The translations under genes and the position numbers were made by a program. Below the pieces are notes generated by a model. That model was not told the origin of the DNA and did no database searches. It saw only the letters and a program-made list of their open reading frames with translations. A stretch of DNA of 64,000 bases from assembly GCA_963727955.1 (NCBI GenBank), contig CAVSII010000001.1, forward strand, positions 558,001 through 622,000, given 5' to 3'. The DNA comes from Bog-756 sp963727955 (lineage in GTDB: Bacteria > Actinomycetota > Acidimicrobiia > Acidimicrobiales > RAAP-2). Shown in pieces: positions 40,983 through 50,503 of this stretch. Position 1 is the stretch's first letter; each line of letters opens with the position of its first letter.

Positions 40983-42695
40983 ATGGATCAGCGGAGCAAT
41001 GCGCATTTGGCGGTCCGCTCTCCGCACAAGCACCGACGAATGGTGGCGGCGGCTTCTCTGGCCCTCGTGGTGGTGATCGCCGCCGTGGTGGCCACCGTGG
41101 TCCACGCCGGATCCACACCGGTGGCCAAGGGGTCCGTCCGCTCATCCCGCCATGGTTCGGCCTCCCACTCGGGCAAGCGGCGTGACGCCGCCGCCCAGCC
41201 GGCCACCTTTCTCGGGTCGGACGGTGTCGAAGCGCGCTGGGTGATCGCCGAAAACAACCGACCGGGCACTACCGCGTGGAAGATCCCCTTGGGAACGCCG
41301 GCCAATCAGATCCAGGGATTCGCCAACCTGAACTACGCCGCTGCTGGTCAGACGGTCCAGCTCTACGTCTCGACACCGTCTCCCACGTTTCGGGTTGTGG
41401 CCTACCGGATGGGCTGGTATGGCGGGACCGGTGCACGAAAGGTCTGGTCGTCATCCGTGGTGGCCGGCCACCCGCAACCGGCCTGCCCCCTCACGACCGG
41501 CGTCAACATGGTCAGCTGCGACAACTGGACTCCTTCGCTGTCCATGCCGGTGACCGGTGCCTTCGTCCAGGGTGATTACCTGCTCAAGCTGACCGGCTCC
41601 GGAGGTCAAGAGGGGTACATCCCCCTGGTCGTCTGGGACCCGACCAGCCAGGCGACCTACCTGCTCGTCGCCCGCACATTCACCGAACAGGCATGGAACA
41701 CCTACGGTGGGTACTCCTTCTACCAAGGGGAGGGACCTTGTCCGCCCGGCTCGGGCACTTACCCCGTCTGTAATCGGGCCCGTGTCGTGTCGCTCGATCG
41801 GCCCTATGGGTCGGGGTACGGAGCATCGGATTTTCTGGGGAATGAGTTCCCGCTGATCGAGTTCTGCGAGGAGCACGGACTCGATGTGACGTACGTGACC
41901 GATGTCACCCTTGACGCCTACCCTCAGATCGCCCTGCGGCACAAGGCCCTTCTCTCGCTGGGACACGACGAAGCGTGGTCCTACAACGAGCGAGAAGCGG
42001 CCCAGACGGCGGAGGCACACGGTGTCAATGCGGTCTTCTTCGGTGCCGCCGCCGTGCTGCGCCACGTCCGGTTGCAATCGTCGCCGCTGGGCCCCGACCG
42101 CGAGGAGGTGGACTACCGGGACTCCTCCGAAGACCCGCTCAACGGCCAGGGGAATCCCAACGAGGTGACCGGTAACACGTGGTCGTCGCCCCCGACCAGC
42201 TGGTCGGAGATCCCCTTCGTGGGTGAGAACTACAGCGGCTATCTCACCGGGACCAACACCGTCCCCTTTGTCGTCTACGACAGCTCGGCCTGGATATTCA
42301 AGGGGACGGGACTCACCAACGGATCGCAGATCCCCGGGGTGGTCGCCTCGGACATCGACCACCAGAGCCCGGGGGAGCCGGCCAATCTCCAGGTCCTGGG
42401 CCATTCCCCGATCCCTCTGTCGTTGATCTATACCAATCAGGGCACCTGGGGGAACCAGACCTATTCCGACATGACCTACTACACGGACCCGCAGAGCCAC
42501 GCAGGCGTCCTGGACACCGGGACGGTCAACTGGATCTTTTCCCTGCGGCCGTGCCCGACCCCGGCGGCCAGCTGTCCGGCCCTCACCGTCCGGAAGGTCA
42601 CCGGAAACCTCCTGTGGCTGTTCGGTCAAGGGCCCGCCGGTGTGACCACGCCGTCGGTGGGCAACGGCGCTGCTGTGCAACCGGCGGGCTCTTGA
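40983..42695 (+). CDS. Secreted N,N-dimethylformamidase beta subunit-like protein
   Basis: Protein of 570 residues with a basic N-terminus and one signal/anchor helix (residues 20-42), then a Ser/Arg-rich linker. The extracellular part matches the C-terminal domain family named after the N,N-dimethylformamidase beta subunit: FRVVAYRMGWYGGTGAR, ARTFTEQAWNTYGGYSFYQ, VVSLDRPYGSGYG and SLGHDEAWSYNEREA. In the true enzyme this subunit binds iron and hydrolyses amides; whether the secreted paralogues are enzymes is unknown. It sits amid glycan and GT-C genes, and a TTGA overlap links it to the next gene, so it probably acts on or binds the cell surface. Confidence 0.82.
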   Translation: MDQRSNAHLAVRSPHKHRRMVAAASLALVVVIAAVVATVVHAGSTPVAKGSVRSSRHGSASHSGKRRDAAAQPATFLGSDGVEARWVIAENNRPGTTAWKIPLGTPANQIQGFANLNYAAAGQTVQLYVSTPSPTFRVVAYRMGWYGGTGARKVWSSSVVAGHPQPACPLTTGVNMVSCDNWTPSLSMPVTGAFVQGDYLLKLTGSGGQEGYIPLVVWDPTSQATYLLVARTFTEQAWNTYGGYSFYQGEGPCPPGSGTYPVCNRARVVSLDRPYGSGYGASDFLGNEFPLIEFCEEHGLDVTYVTDVTLDAYPQIALRHKALLSLGHDEAWSYNEREAAQTAEAHGVNAVFFGAAAVLRHVRLQSSPLGPDREEVDYRDSSEDPLNGQGNPNEVTGNTWSSPPTSWSEIPFVGENYSGYLTGTNTVPFVVYDSSAWIFKGTGLTNGSQIPGVVASDIDHQSPGEPANLQVLGHSPIPLSLIYTNQGTWGNQTYSDMTYYTDPQSHAGVLDTGTVNWIFSLRPCPTPAASCPALTVRKVTGNLLWLFGQGPAGVTTPSVGNGAAVQPAGS

Positions 42696-44401
42696 GCCCA
42701 CCCGCATATTCAGGGACCCCGCTGCCTGAGGAAAGTCTGCATCCCGGCCCGGCGCCGGTCGGGTCGACGTCGTTGGGCGTCACCAACACCGTGGTCTGGG
42801 TGGTGTCCTCGGTGGCCGTGCTGCTCGGCCTGGGCATGCGCGCCTGGTTCCTCTTCCACCGGCCAGTCAACAGCGACGAGGCCATCGTCGGGCTCATGGC
42901 CAAGCAGATCCTGGACGGCCACTTCTCCGCCTTCTACTGGGGACAGACCTACGGCGGAGGAGAGCCCTATCTGGTGGCCGCCCTCTTCGGCATCTTCGGC
43001 ACCAGCGTCTGGGCCCTCAGGGCGGTGTCCGTCCTCCTCTCGGTGGTGGCCGCCTTTCTCACCTGGCGGATCGTCCGCCAGGTGGTGGTCGATCCGGCCC
43101 TGGCCGTACTGGCGGGAGCGGCGGTTTGGGTCTCCCCGAGGATCGCGGTGTCGGCCTCCACCCTGGAGCTCGGATTCCGGGGTCTGACCACGGCGTGCGG
43201 TCTGGGACTGTTGCTGGTGGCCCTCAAGATCCAGAAGGGTGACGACCGGCTGGCCGTTTTCGCAGGCCTGGGTCTGCTGGCCGGTGTCGGTTGGTGGAGT
43301 TCGCCCGAGGTCGTCTATTACGGCCTGCCCGCTGGTGCGCTGGTGGTCGTGGCCATCGTCGGCGACACCCGGATCCGACGGGGCCGGCGCTGGCTCATCC
43401 GCCTGGTGGCCGCCCTGGTCGCCGCGGCCGTCGGTGCGCTGCCCTGGCTCTACGCCAATGTCAATTCCGGGTTGAGCTCCCTGCGGACAGGAGCCTTCCA
43501 GGTTCCGCCCGGCTCACCCCACTACACCGGTCGGCTGAAGACCTTCTTCGAGTACAGCTTTCCGATGCTGGTGAACCTGCGGAACCGGGGCAACGGAGCG
43601 TGGTTAGGGGGTGAGACAGTCGGCCTGGTTGTACTCTGCCTGTTCCTGGTGGTGCTGACCGCGGCGCTGGTGCTGTGCGCACTGGCTGGGGTACGGGCAC
43701 TCATCCTTGCTCTCGGGGTGGTGCTCTTCCCCTTCCTTGTCGTCCTGTCGCCGACCAGTTGGTTCTGGCAGGACGGCCGCTACGTCGTCTTCGTCGTTCC
43801 GATGCTGGTCATCGTGCTGGTGGTCGGGTGCGCCGAGGCGGCTCGACGGATGGCCCGGGCCAGGGGCGGGGCCCAGCGGGGTGTGTCGCTGGGCCGGTTG
43901 CTGGCCAGCGGTCTGTTCGCACTGGTGATGGTGGTGAGCGCTTTCAATTTCGGCGCTTTCGTTAACTCGCTGGACACTGTCTTCTCCGGCTGGACCAACC
44001 CGGACGCTCCCACCGCCCGAGCCATCGCCGATCTCGAGGCCAGTGGCATCCGCTACGGCTATGCCGACTACTGGGTGGCGTACCGGGCTGATCTCCTGAG
44101 CGATGGGCGGCTGCAGATCACCACGGCAGGCGCCGACGACGACCGTTGGGAGTCACTCGACGCCAGGGTGAAGAACAGTCCGAAGACGGCATGGTTGTTC
44201 GTCCCGATGACCGCGTTAGGTGAGACCCAGTTCGCCGATACACCGGGAATCGAGGGACCGGGAGGCATCGATGAACCCGAGTTCCTGGCCGCACTGGGAC
44301 GACTGGGCGTCCCCTACCGGGTCGTCGACACCGGACTGATTCGCGCCGTGATTCCCGATCATGCGGTGACTCCGAAGGAGATCGGAGTGCCGGGCAGCTG
44401 A
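42692..44401 (+). CDS. GT-C-type membrane glycosyltransferase
   Basis: Membrane protein of about 569 residues with ten or more helices. The first outer loop has HRPVNSDEAIVGLMAKQILDGHFSAFYWGQ, the acidic D-E pair typical of dolichyl/polyprenyl-phosphate-sugar transferases (PMT/ArnT style); GGGEPYLVAALFGIFG follows. The C-terminal 120 residues form a soluble outer domain. The best start is TTG 42692, overlapping the upstream stop as TTGA; the open frame to 42551 lies inside the previous gene. The donor is probably a lipid-linked sugar made by the DPM1-like GT2 at 46328. Acceptor unknown. Confidence 0.8.
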   Translation: MSPPAYSGTPLPEESLHPGPAPVGSTSLGVTNTVVWVVSSVAVLLGLGMRAWFLFHRPVNSDEAIVGLMAKQILDGHFSAFYWGQTYGGGEPYLVAALFGIFGTSVWALRAVSVLLSVVAAFLTWRIVRQVVVDPALAVLAGAAVWVSPRIAVSASTLELGFRGLTTACGLGLLLVALKIQKGDDRLAVFAGLGLLAGVGWWSSPEVVYYGLPAGALVVVAIVGDTRIRRGRRWLIRLVAALVAAAVGALPWLYANVNSGLSSLRTGAFQVPPGSPHYTGRLKTFFEYSFPMLVNLRNRGNGAWLGGETVGLVVLCLFLVVLTAALVLCALAGVRALILALGVVLFPFLVVLSPTSWFWQDGRYVVFVVPMLVIVLVVGCAEAARRMARARGGAQRGVSLGRLLASGLFALVMVVSAFNFGAFVNSLDTVFSGWTNPDAPTARAIADLEASGIRYGYADYWVAYRADLLSDGRLQITTAGADDDRWESLDARVKNSPKTAWLFVPMTALGETQFADTPGIEGPGGIDEPEFLAALGRLGVPYRVVDTGLIRAVIPDHAVTPKEIGVPGS

Positions 44402-44517
44402 GCTCGATCCGGTCAGTGACCACCGTTGAGCAGAGGAGCCGGAGAGGAGCGCCGGTGGCTTATTTGTTGAGCGTCGGCGCGTCGTCGGGCGTCCTACGAG
44501 TCGCCGTTTCCGCAGAC

Positions 44518-44523
44518 TAATGT
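44518..44523 (+). promoter_or_regulatory. Candidate -10 box, leaderless start
   Basis: TAATGT ends 6 nt before ATG 44530, with no ribosome-binding site between. Same spacing as at 2592, 53213 and 58962. Confidence 0.4.
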
Positions 44524-44529
44524 GGCCCG

Positions 44530-46161
44530 ATGCGAGAGGACGTGGCTGATCGCGCACCCGATTCCTCGCCGGTCCTGCTCGAACCCGAAACTCCCGTAAC
44601 CCAGGGAGAGGGCGAAGAAAACGGTCAAAATTATCAGGGGTCGCGTCTGGTAATTCGGATAGGCGCAGCCCTGTTCGTGGGCCAGTTCATCGCGCTCATC
44701 ATCTACTCATGGGTTCAGTACCACCGGTTCGATCTCGGGATCGATTTCGCCACCATGGACCAGGCCACCGCCGAAATATCCCGTGGGAATCTCAATCCCT
44801 ACTCGACCATCGTGGGCTCCTCGTACCTCGACAATCACTTCGGGCTGATCATGTGGCCCATCTCCGCTCTTCTGGTGGTCTTCCGTTCGCCCTATCTGCT
44901 CCTCGTCATTCAGGACCTCTGTCTTGTCGCCACCGGATTTGTGACTTTCCTGTGGGCATCGCAGATAGTCGCAGCCCGAGGGATTTCGAGACGCTTCGGC
45001 TACGGAATCGTGGCGGTGGCCGTCGTCCTTCTGCTGCTCGATCCCCTGGTGTACTTCTCGGCCGCCCTCGACTTTCACTTGGAGGCAACGGCCACCTTCT
45101 TCGCCGTGTTCGCCGCCTACGACATCTGGACAGGCCGGAACCGTCGCGCCTGGATCTGGGTGGCGGTCTGCCTCCTGTGCGGCGACCTCGGCGGTTTGTG
45201 TATCGCCGGCATCGGTATCTCCGCTCTGTTGGCCGGCAAAGCCACCCGGCGAATGGGCGGAATTCTCATCGTGGTGGGCGTGGGCTGGGTGGCCATGATC
45301 GGCGCACTCCACGCCAACCAAGGTTCCTTCCTCAATCAGTACGCCTATCTGGCCGGCCGTGCCACGCTACCCACCGGATCCGGGGCTCTGGTGGTGCTGG
45401 GGGGGATGATCACCCATCCGGGTCGGCCCTACCACGCCCTGGCCAGCAAGGCCCGACTGATCTGGCGATGGCTTCCACCTGGGGGAGTCATCGGCATCAT
45501 CACGCCGTGGGGATTCGGGGTACCCGCCGTCGTGCTCCTCAGTTCGGCCCTCCAGGGGGACGTCCTGTTCATCGGTGAACCGTTCCAGCAGTTCGCGGTG
45601 GTCCCATTCGTGTTGATCGGGTCGGTCACACTGCTCACCGCCCTGGCCGCCAATCGCGTGCCCCTCTTCAGGTCATCCCCCCGCTGGACCCGTCTGTGGT
45701 CCGGCCATAAAGCAGCCCGACGGCTGGTGGCCGGCCTTCTCCTGGTCGGCATAGTGCTCGGCGGGGTTCGTTACGCCCACGAATATCTTGCAGAGTCATT
45801 CACCGCCAATGCGACAGGGGACATCCTGCCTTCAGCGGAAGGGGCCGCTTTGAGCACGGTGCTGGCAAAGACTCCTTCCGACGCCGAGGTCATCTCGTCC
45901 ATCGACATCGTCGGACGGCTGAGTGCGAGAAAGTATTCCTTCATCTACCTGAATGCCACCAGCCCTGTGCCGCTGCGGGCCAAGACGGTCGAGCTGGTGA
46001 TGGACACGGCACACGACCCCTTCATCTCGGCGACAGAACAGGAAGCGGCGGCCCAGTACCTTGTATCGCGTTTTCATGCGCGCACCCTTCTTCACCGAAA
46101 CGGGGTTTGGGAACTCGGGTGGTCAGGATCACCTCAGCATTCCTCGGTGGTCATCCCGTAG
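44530..46161 (+). CDS. DUF2079 membrane protein
   Basis: Membrane protein of 543 residues with about 12 helices. The outer loop after helix 1, QYHRFDLGIDFATMDQATAEISRGNLNPYSTI, and the segment YLDNHFGLIMWPISALL are hallmarks of DUF2079, a family of likely GT-C glycosyltransferases. LDFHLEATATFFAVFAAYD is a further family block. The C-terminal third is soluble and probably extracytoplasmic. It is in line with the GT-C gene at 42692 and the GT2 gene at 46328; all could use polyprenyl-phosphate sugars. Gap 44402-44529 carries its own promoter candidate. Confidence 0.85.
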   Translation: MREDVADRAPDSSPVLLEPETPVTQGEGEENGQNYQGSRLVIRIGAALFVGQFIALIIYSWVQYHRFDLGIDFATMDQATAEISRGNLNPYSTIVGSSYLDNHFGLIMWPISALLVVFRSPYLLLVIQDLCLVATGFVTFLWASQIVAARGISRRFGYGIVAVAVVLLLLDPLVYFSAALDFHLEATATFFAVFAAYDIWTGRNRRAWIWVAVCLLCGDLGGLCIAGIGISALLAGKATRRMGGILIVVGVGWVAMIGALHANQGSFLNQYAYLAGRATLPTGSGALVVLGGMITHPGRPYHALASKARLIWRWLPPGGVIGIITPWGFGVPAVVLLSSALQGDVLFIGEPFQQFAVVPFVLIGSVTLLTALAANRVPLFRSSPRWTRLWSGHKAARRLVAGLLLVGIVLGGVRYAHEYLAESFTANATGDILPSAEGAALSTVLAKTPSDAEVISSIDIVGRLSARKYSFIYLNATSPVPLRAKTVELVMDTAHDPFISATEQEAAAQYLVSRFHARTLLHRNGVWELGWSGSPQHSSVVIP

Positions 46162-46327
46162 TCGAGGGCCTGGTGTCGCCGGTTCCGCACCCCTCGTCGG
46201 TCATGACAAGTCCCGTGCGTGGACGGGGATCCTGAAGCTGCGGTTCCCATGCCACCGGGCTAGCCTTCACCCGGCATCTGACGGCGACGCAAGTCCGGAA
46301 TCGTGAAAGGTAAGGTATCTCCAGCCC

Positions 46328-47050
46328 ATGCCAGAGCACCACCTCGAGCCCAAGGACTACAAGACCCTGTCAGTCATTGTGCCCGTGTACAACGAGCGTT
46401 CGACGGTGGCCGAGATCATCCGGCGCACCCTGGCCGTCGACCTGCCTCTGGTGGTCGATCTCGTCGTGGTCGACGACGCATCGACCGATGGCACCGACAA
46501 AGTCCTGCAAACCCTGATGGACTCGTCCGTGCGTGTGGTCACCCACAAGAAGAACATGGGAAAAGGTGCCGCCATCCGGACTGCGCTCGAGCATGTCCAT
46601 GGCGACCTCGTTGTCATTCAGGACGCTGACCTCGAGTACGACCCCGACGACTGGCCCCGCTTGCTCGATCCGATCCTCAAGCACAAGGCGGCGGTGGTCT
46701 ACGGAAGCCGATTCAGCGGTGAGCGGAAGAACATGCTCGTTCTGCATTGGATCGGTAACCGGTTCTTGTCTCTGGTGACCAACGTGCTCTACTCAACCAC
46801 GCTGTCCGACATGGAGACCTGTTACAAGCTGTTTGACCGCCGGGTCTTGGACAACATGGTGCTGCTGTCGAATCGCTTCGACTTCGAGCCAGAAATTACT
46901 GCCAAAGTCTTGCGACGCGGCTATCGCATATACGAGGTGCCGATTTCCTACGCCGGCCGGGAACCCGATGAGGGGAAGAAGATCACGTGGCGAGATGGGT
47001 TCGGAGCCCTCAGGGCGTTGGTCAAGTATCGCTTCAGCACCAAGTACTGA
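46328..47050 (+). CDS. GT2 glycosyltransferase (polyprenyl-phosphate mannosyltransferase-like)
   Basis: Cytoplasmic GT-A enzyme of 240 residues like dolichol-phosphate mannosyltransferase (DPM1). SVIVPVYNERSTVAEII opens the fold; VVDDASTDGT, KNMGKGAAIRTALEHVHGD and the metal-binding IQDADLEYDP are present, with DMETCYKLFDRRV later, typical of DPM1/GtrB members. It probably makes a polyprenyl-phosphate sugar for the GT-C proteins at 42692 and 44530. No C-terminal membrane helices. The 166-bp gap upstream shows a possible TAAGGT box at 46311 and no other site. Confidence 0.92.
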   Translation: MPEHHLEPKDYKTLSVIVPVYNERSTVAEIIRRTLAVDLPLVVDLVVVDDASTDGTDKVLQTLMDSSVRVVTHKKNMGKGAAIRTALEHVHGDLVVIQDADLEYDPDDWPRLLDPILKHKAAVVYGSRFSGERKNMLVLHWIGNRFLSLVTNVLYSTTLSDMETCYKLFDRRVLDNMVLLSNRFDFEPEITAKVLRRGYRIYEVPISYAGREPDEGKKITWRDGFGALRALVKYRFSTKY

Positions 47051-47053
47051 CCC

Positions 47054-48178
47054 GTGGTCGTGACGAAAGTGGACGATGGCACTCGGATCCGGGGCACGCC
47101 GAACCCTCGGGTTCCATCGACCTCTGCGCCGTCTGCGACCCCTCGACGTCCATTGGCGCCGGCTTGGTTTCCCCTGCGTCCTCCGGCCAGATTGTCGGCG
47201 GTACTCAGACGGATCCGCCAGCGCACCCCGCCCCTTGCCGGACCGGCCGACGTTCGGTGGTGTTACCGATTGTTGTTGGGTCGCGAAGCGGAGACCCATG
47301 GACGCCGTGGCTACGTCGATCTGGTCACCGATAATGCGGTATCCAGGGACGATCTGGTCTCCTTCTTCGTGTCTTCTTCGGAGTTTCGCGATCGGCTGTC
47401 GGAGAAGTTCGGTCACACCGATGGCGTCCCCACGGCCACGTCGATCGACGGCCTGACCATCTACGTCGACTCCAACGACACAGCCATCGGGTCCTTCCTC
47501 AGGAAAGACGGCTACTACGAGCCAGAGGTGACGGCAGCGGTACGGAGGTACTTGAAGAACGGGGACTGCTTCGTCGATTGCGGGGCGTCCTTTGGCTACT
47601 TCTCTGTGCTGGCTGGAAGCATCGTCGGCGCCGAGGGCACGGTCCTCTCGTTCGAGCCCGGACCACAGAACCAGTCGTTGTTGCTCCTCAACCTCACAGC
47701 CAACGGGATGCACGCCGCCGAGGTGCACCAGGTGGCGCTCAGCGACGAGGTCGGGATCTGGCGGTATGGGAGGTCGGGGGCAAACGGGTCCATCTCCTCC
47801 TTCGACGGCGACCCGGCCCATATGGGGGGATATGACCTGGTGCGGTCAACGACGCTCGATCGCCTCGTCGGTCAAAGAAAGATCGACATGATGAAGGTTG
47901 ATGTCGAAGGAGCCGAAGGTCGTGTTTTCCGTGGCGCAGAAGATACTTTGAAGCGTTGGGCCCCCACCCTGGTGTTCGAGTTCTCGCCGCCATCCCTGGC
48001 CGTCACGTCGGGTATGGACGGTCAGGAACTGCTTCGGTATCTCGACGGGTTGGGCTACTCAGTCGACATTGTGGGGCCTGATATCGATGCACCTCGACCG
48101 CGTTCGGCGACGGAGATCATTTCTGTCTTCGATGATTCACCTGGCGATCACCTTGACCTGATTGCCTGGAGCCGGTAG
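47054..48178 (+). CDS. FkbM-family methyltransferase with DUF4214-like N-terminus
   Basis: Protein of 374 residues. Residues about 70-125 (WCYRLLLGREAETHGRRGY through FFVSSSEFRDRL) resemble the DUF4214 motif found in surface-glycan proteins. The catalytic part follows: SAM motif I as CFVDCGASFGYFSVLAGS, then VLSFEPGPQN and the FkbM motif MMKVDVEGAEGRVF. FkbM enzymes O-methylate sugars or lipids. GTG 47054 begins 4 nt after the GT2 stop, so co-transcription is likely. The first 60 residues are Pro/Arg-rich and may be non-coding if a later start is used. Confidence 0.88.
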   Translation: MVVTKVDDGTRIRGTPNPRVPSTSAPSATPRRPLAPAWFPLRPPARLSAVLRRIRQRTPPLAGPADVRWCYRLLLGREAETHGRRGYVDLVTDNAVSRDDLVSFFVSSSEFRDRLSEKFGHTDGVPTATSIDGLTIYVDSNDTAIGSFLRKDGYYEPEVTAAVRRYLKNGDCFVDCGASFGYFSVLAGSIVGAEGTVLSFEPGPQNQSLLLLNLTANGMHAAEVHQVALSDEVGIWRYGRSGANGSISSFDGDPAHMGGYDLVRSTTLDRLVGQRKIDMMKVDVEGAEGRVFRGAEDTLKRWAPTLVFEFSPPSLAVTSGMDGQELLRYLDGLGYSVDIVGPDIDAPRPRSATEIISVFDDSPGDHLDLIAWSR

Positions 48179-48253
48179 CAGACGCTGATGGAGTCTGACC
48201 CGCCTGCCCCTGTTGGACAAGGACCGTGGAGAGGATCCGTCCTCCCCTCACCC

Positions 48254-49237
48254 TCACAGCGGCTTCCGAGCCAGCAGCGCCAGCAGATAGCATTCGTCGG
48301 CTTTGTAGAAGACGCCGTAGTTACGGGCCAGAGCCTCGATATCGAATTCATTTCGAGAAGCGGCAGGGCCACCCCAGTTCAGGCCGCGTTCGGTGAGGAC
48401 GGCGAATCCTGCACCGGTTACCTTGGCCCGCAGCTGGTCGAGGGTGTACTCGACCTTGTGGTCGGGGTCGATGAACGCATCCTGCTGAAGCCGGCAGAGT
48501 CGTCCGTTGGGAGTGTCGATGGCCAGGTATCCACCTGGCCTGAGGATACGAAACGCCTCCTTCAAGACGATCTCGCCGTCCGTTTCGGTCACGTGTTCGA
48601 TCGACTGACCGCTGTAGATCAGGTCGACGGACCCATCGTCGGCGAACGACAGATCAGCCATCGACCGGTATTCGTAACGAACCTTTCCCCGGTCGGTGTC
48701 TGAGGACCCGAACCGTTCGGCGTGGTAGAGCGGATGGCGGTCGTCGGGCGGGAGATCGACCACCACCAGCTCTTCGAAGTCATAGGGGTACCCGAGTACC
48801 ACCAGGGCGCCCCGCGGGTCCGAGGTGTGCCCGCCCCCCAGGTCCACGATGTAGCGGGCCGGTGGCAATCCCACGATGAACTCACAGCGACTGGCGTGAA
48901 GTGAACTGTGCAGACTGGCCGGGCCTACTTCTACGGTCGTCCGGAACTCACTCGAGCAACGGATCCGGTCCAGTACGTCCGAACGGGACAGTGTCCCTGC
49001 CGCTACCGCCCCCGCCTGCTCGGTCCATGCCGGTTCGTCCGGTTCCCGCCGAAGCAAGACGTTGTAGGCCATCCGAACACCCTGGCGCGGAGGAAGCTGC
49101 CCGTAAGAGAGACCGGCCAGCCTTGTGGCTTCGCGGCGGACCTTTCGGTCAATGCGCTTCAACTGCGACGGAATTCTGGCTAGCCCACTGCCCGTCACAT
49201 GGCTCCTGTCGTCCGTTGATCGGCTCTGGTCGCTCAC
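48254..49237 (-). CDS. SAM-dependent methyltransferase with DUF4214-like N-terminus
   Basis: Protein of 327 residues. An N-terminal block MAYNVLLRREPDEPAWTEQ...CSSEFRTTVE is of the same DUF4214-like type as in the neighbouring FkbM protein. The methyltransferase domain has motif I as YIVDLGGGHTSDPRGA, an acidic VVVDLPPDDRH, and the post-motif DLIYSGQSIEHVTETD, LKEAFRILRPGGYLAIDTPNG (methyltransferase_11 type). Start GTG 49237 has GGAG. It is convergent with the FkbM gene. Likely modifies a glycan or lipid head group. A minus-strand -10-like TAGGCT lies at 49272-49277. Confidence 0.87.
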   Translation of the reverse strand: MSDQSRSTDDRSHVTGSGLARIPSQLKRIDRKVRREATRLAGLSYGQLPPRQGVRMAYNVLLRREPDEPAWTEQAGAVAAGTLSRSDVLDRIRCSSEFRTTVEVGPASLHSSLHASRCEFIVGLPPARYIVDLGGGHTSDPRGALVVLGYPYDFEELVVVDLPPDDRHPLYHAERFGSSDTDRGKVRYEYRSMADLSFADDGSVDLIYSGQSIEHVTETDGEIVLKEAFRILRPGGYLAIDTPNGRLCRLQQDAFIDPDHKVEYTLDQLRAKVTGAGFAVLTERGLNWGGPAASRNEFDIEALARNYGVFYKADECYLLALLARKPL

Positions 49238-49480
49238 ACCGTCTCCGTTCCCCGTCGCTTCGGGCGCGGTGAGCCTATAGCCATTCGTCGGCGATCAGAA
49301 CAAACGTGGACAACAGGAGGCGGGATTCAACTCTGGCCCGGGACGGCTGTGTCCGGCCCGCCATTCTCCACAAAAGACCTGCTAGATGGGCATGTCAGAT
49401 TCCGAGCGCGACCTCTGGGACAGTACTCCGGTGTGACAGACTTGGCCGGTAATCGTCCCTGTGGAGCAAAGGACGGAGTC

Positions 49481-50425
49481 GTGGACAATCGTGGAAACGA
49501 GCGGACCTGGCGCCGAGGGGCGGGGTCCGCGGTTGGCGTGGTGGTTGCCGTTCTCATGGGGGCCTGGTGGGCCTCGCCTGCCGTTGCTGCATCACCCCCC
49601 TCGCGTGCCAAACTCGAGCCCGCGGCCCAGGCAGCTCAACTCACCACCGCTACCGGATACGACATGGTGGCCGCCGACGGAGGCGTGTTCGTTTTCGGCG
49701 GGAAGTTCTTCGGTTCGCTGCCCGGCCTGGGCGTCCACGTCAGCGACATCGTGGGAATTGTCGCCTCTTCTGATCTCAAGGGTTATTACCTGGTCGGAGC
49801 GGACGGCGGTGTGTTCAGTTTCGGGGACACCCAGTTCGAGGGGTCGCTGCCCGGTATTGGCGTCCACGTGCACAACATTGTTGGCATCGTCCCCACATCC
49901 GATGATCGAGGCTATTTCCTGGTGGGTTCCGATGGGGGGGTGTTTGCCTTCGGCGACGCATCGTACGAAGGTTCGATGCCCGGCCTCGGGCGGCGGGTGA
50001 ACGACGTATCAGCTATCGCCTCGACCCCCTCCAACGCCGGCTACTGGGTCGTCGAGAAGGATGGAGCCGTCACCAACTTCGGTAACGCACCGAACGTCAC
50101 CGATGGTTTGCCACTGGTCGACTTCAGCGACTCCCCGGCCTACATCGACATCGCCTCGACGGACGATGGGCAGGGCTACTGGGTTCTCGACTCTTGGGGA
50201 GAGGTGTGGGCCTTCGGCGATGCCCTGTTTCTGGGGGAGGTGCCAACGGTGCACGGCGGTAGTCCCGTGTCGCTCATCCCCGCTCCCGCCACCGACAATC
50301 AGGGTTACTGGATCATCGGATCGGATGGCGGTGTGTACGCATTCGCCGAGGCACCGTTCTTTGGCTCACTGCCCGGTCTCGGAGTTGTTCCCAACCTGCC
50401 GGTGGTGGGAGCCGCACCGACCTGA
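49481..50425 (+). CDS. Secreted 'DGG-FxFG' repeat protein, short form
   Basis: Exported protein of 314 residues. The signal peptide is AVGVVVAVLMGAWWASPAVA (residues about 14-33). The mature chain is built of repeats of about 45 residues, each with GYxxVxxDGGVFxFGxxxFxGSLPGLG; six units are recognisable, the fourth and fifth more divergent (DGAVTNFGNAP, DSWGEVWAFGDALF). Such repeats are common in secreted proteins of Acidimicrobiia and related actinobacteria and probably form a beta-propeller. Start is GTG 49481 (GGAG upstream); the frame is open to 49349 without support. Function unknown. Convergent with a long paralogue. Confidence 0.8.
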   Translation: MDNRGNERTWRRGAGSAVGVVVAVLMGAWWASPAVAASPPSRAKLEPAAQAAQLTTATGYDMVAADGGVFVFGGKFFGSLPGLGVHVSDIVGIVASSDLKGYYLVGADGGVFSFGDTQFEGSLPGIGVHVHNIVGIVPTSDDRGYFLVGSDGGVFAFGDASYEGSMPGLGRRVNDVSAIASTPSNAGYWVVEKDGAVTNFGNAPNVTDGLPLVDFSDSPAYIDIASTDDGQGYWVLDSWGEVWAFGDALFLGEVPTVHGGSPVSLIPAPATDNQGYWIIGSDGGVYAFAEAPFFGSLPGLGVVPNLPVVGAAPT

Positions 50426-50503
50426 GCCGACAGACAACGGTGAGGGGCGCTATACAGCTGCCATTTCGAACCTGCACAGCAGCCACGCCAATCCGCTCTG
50501 CAG

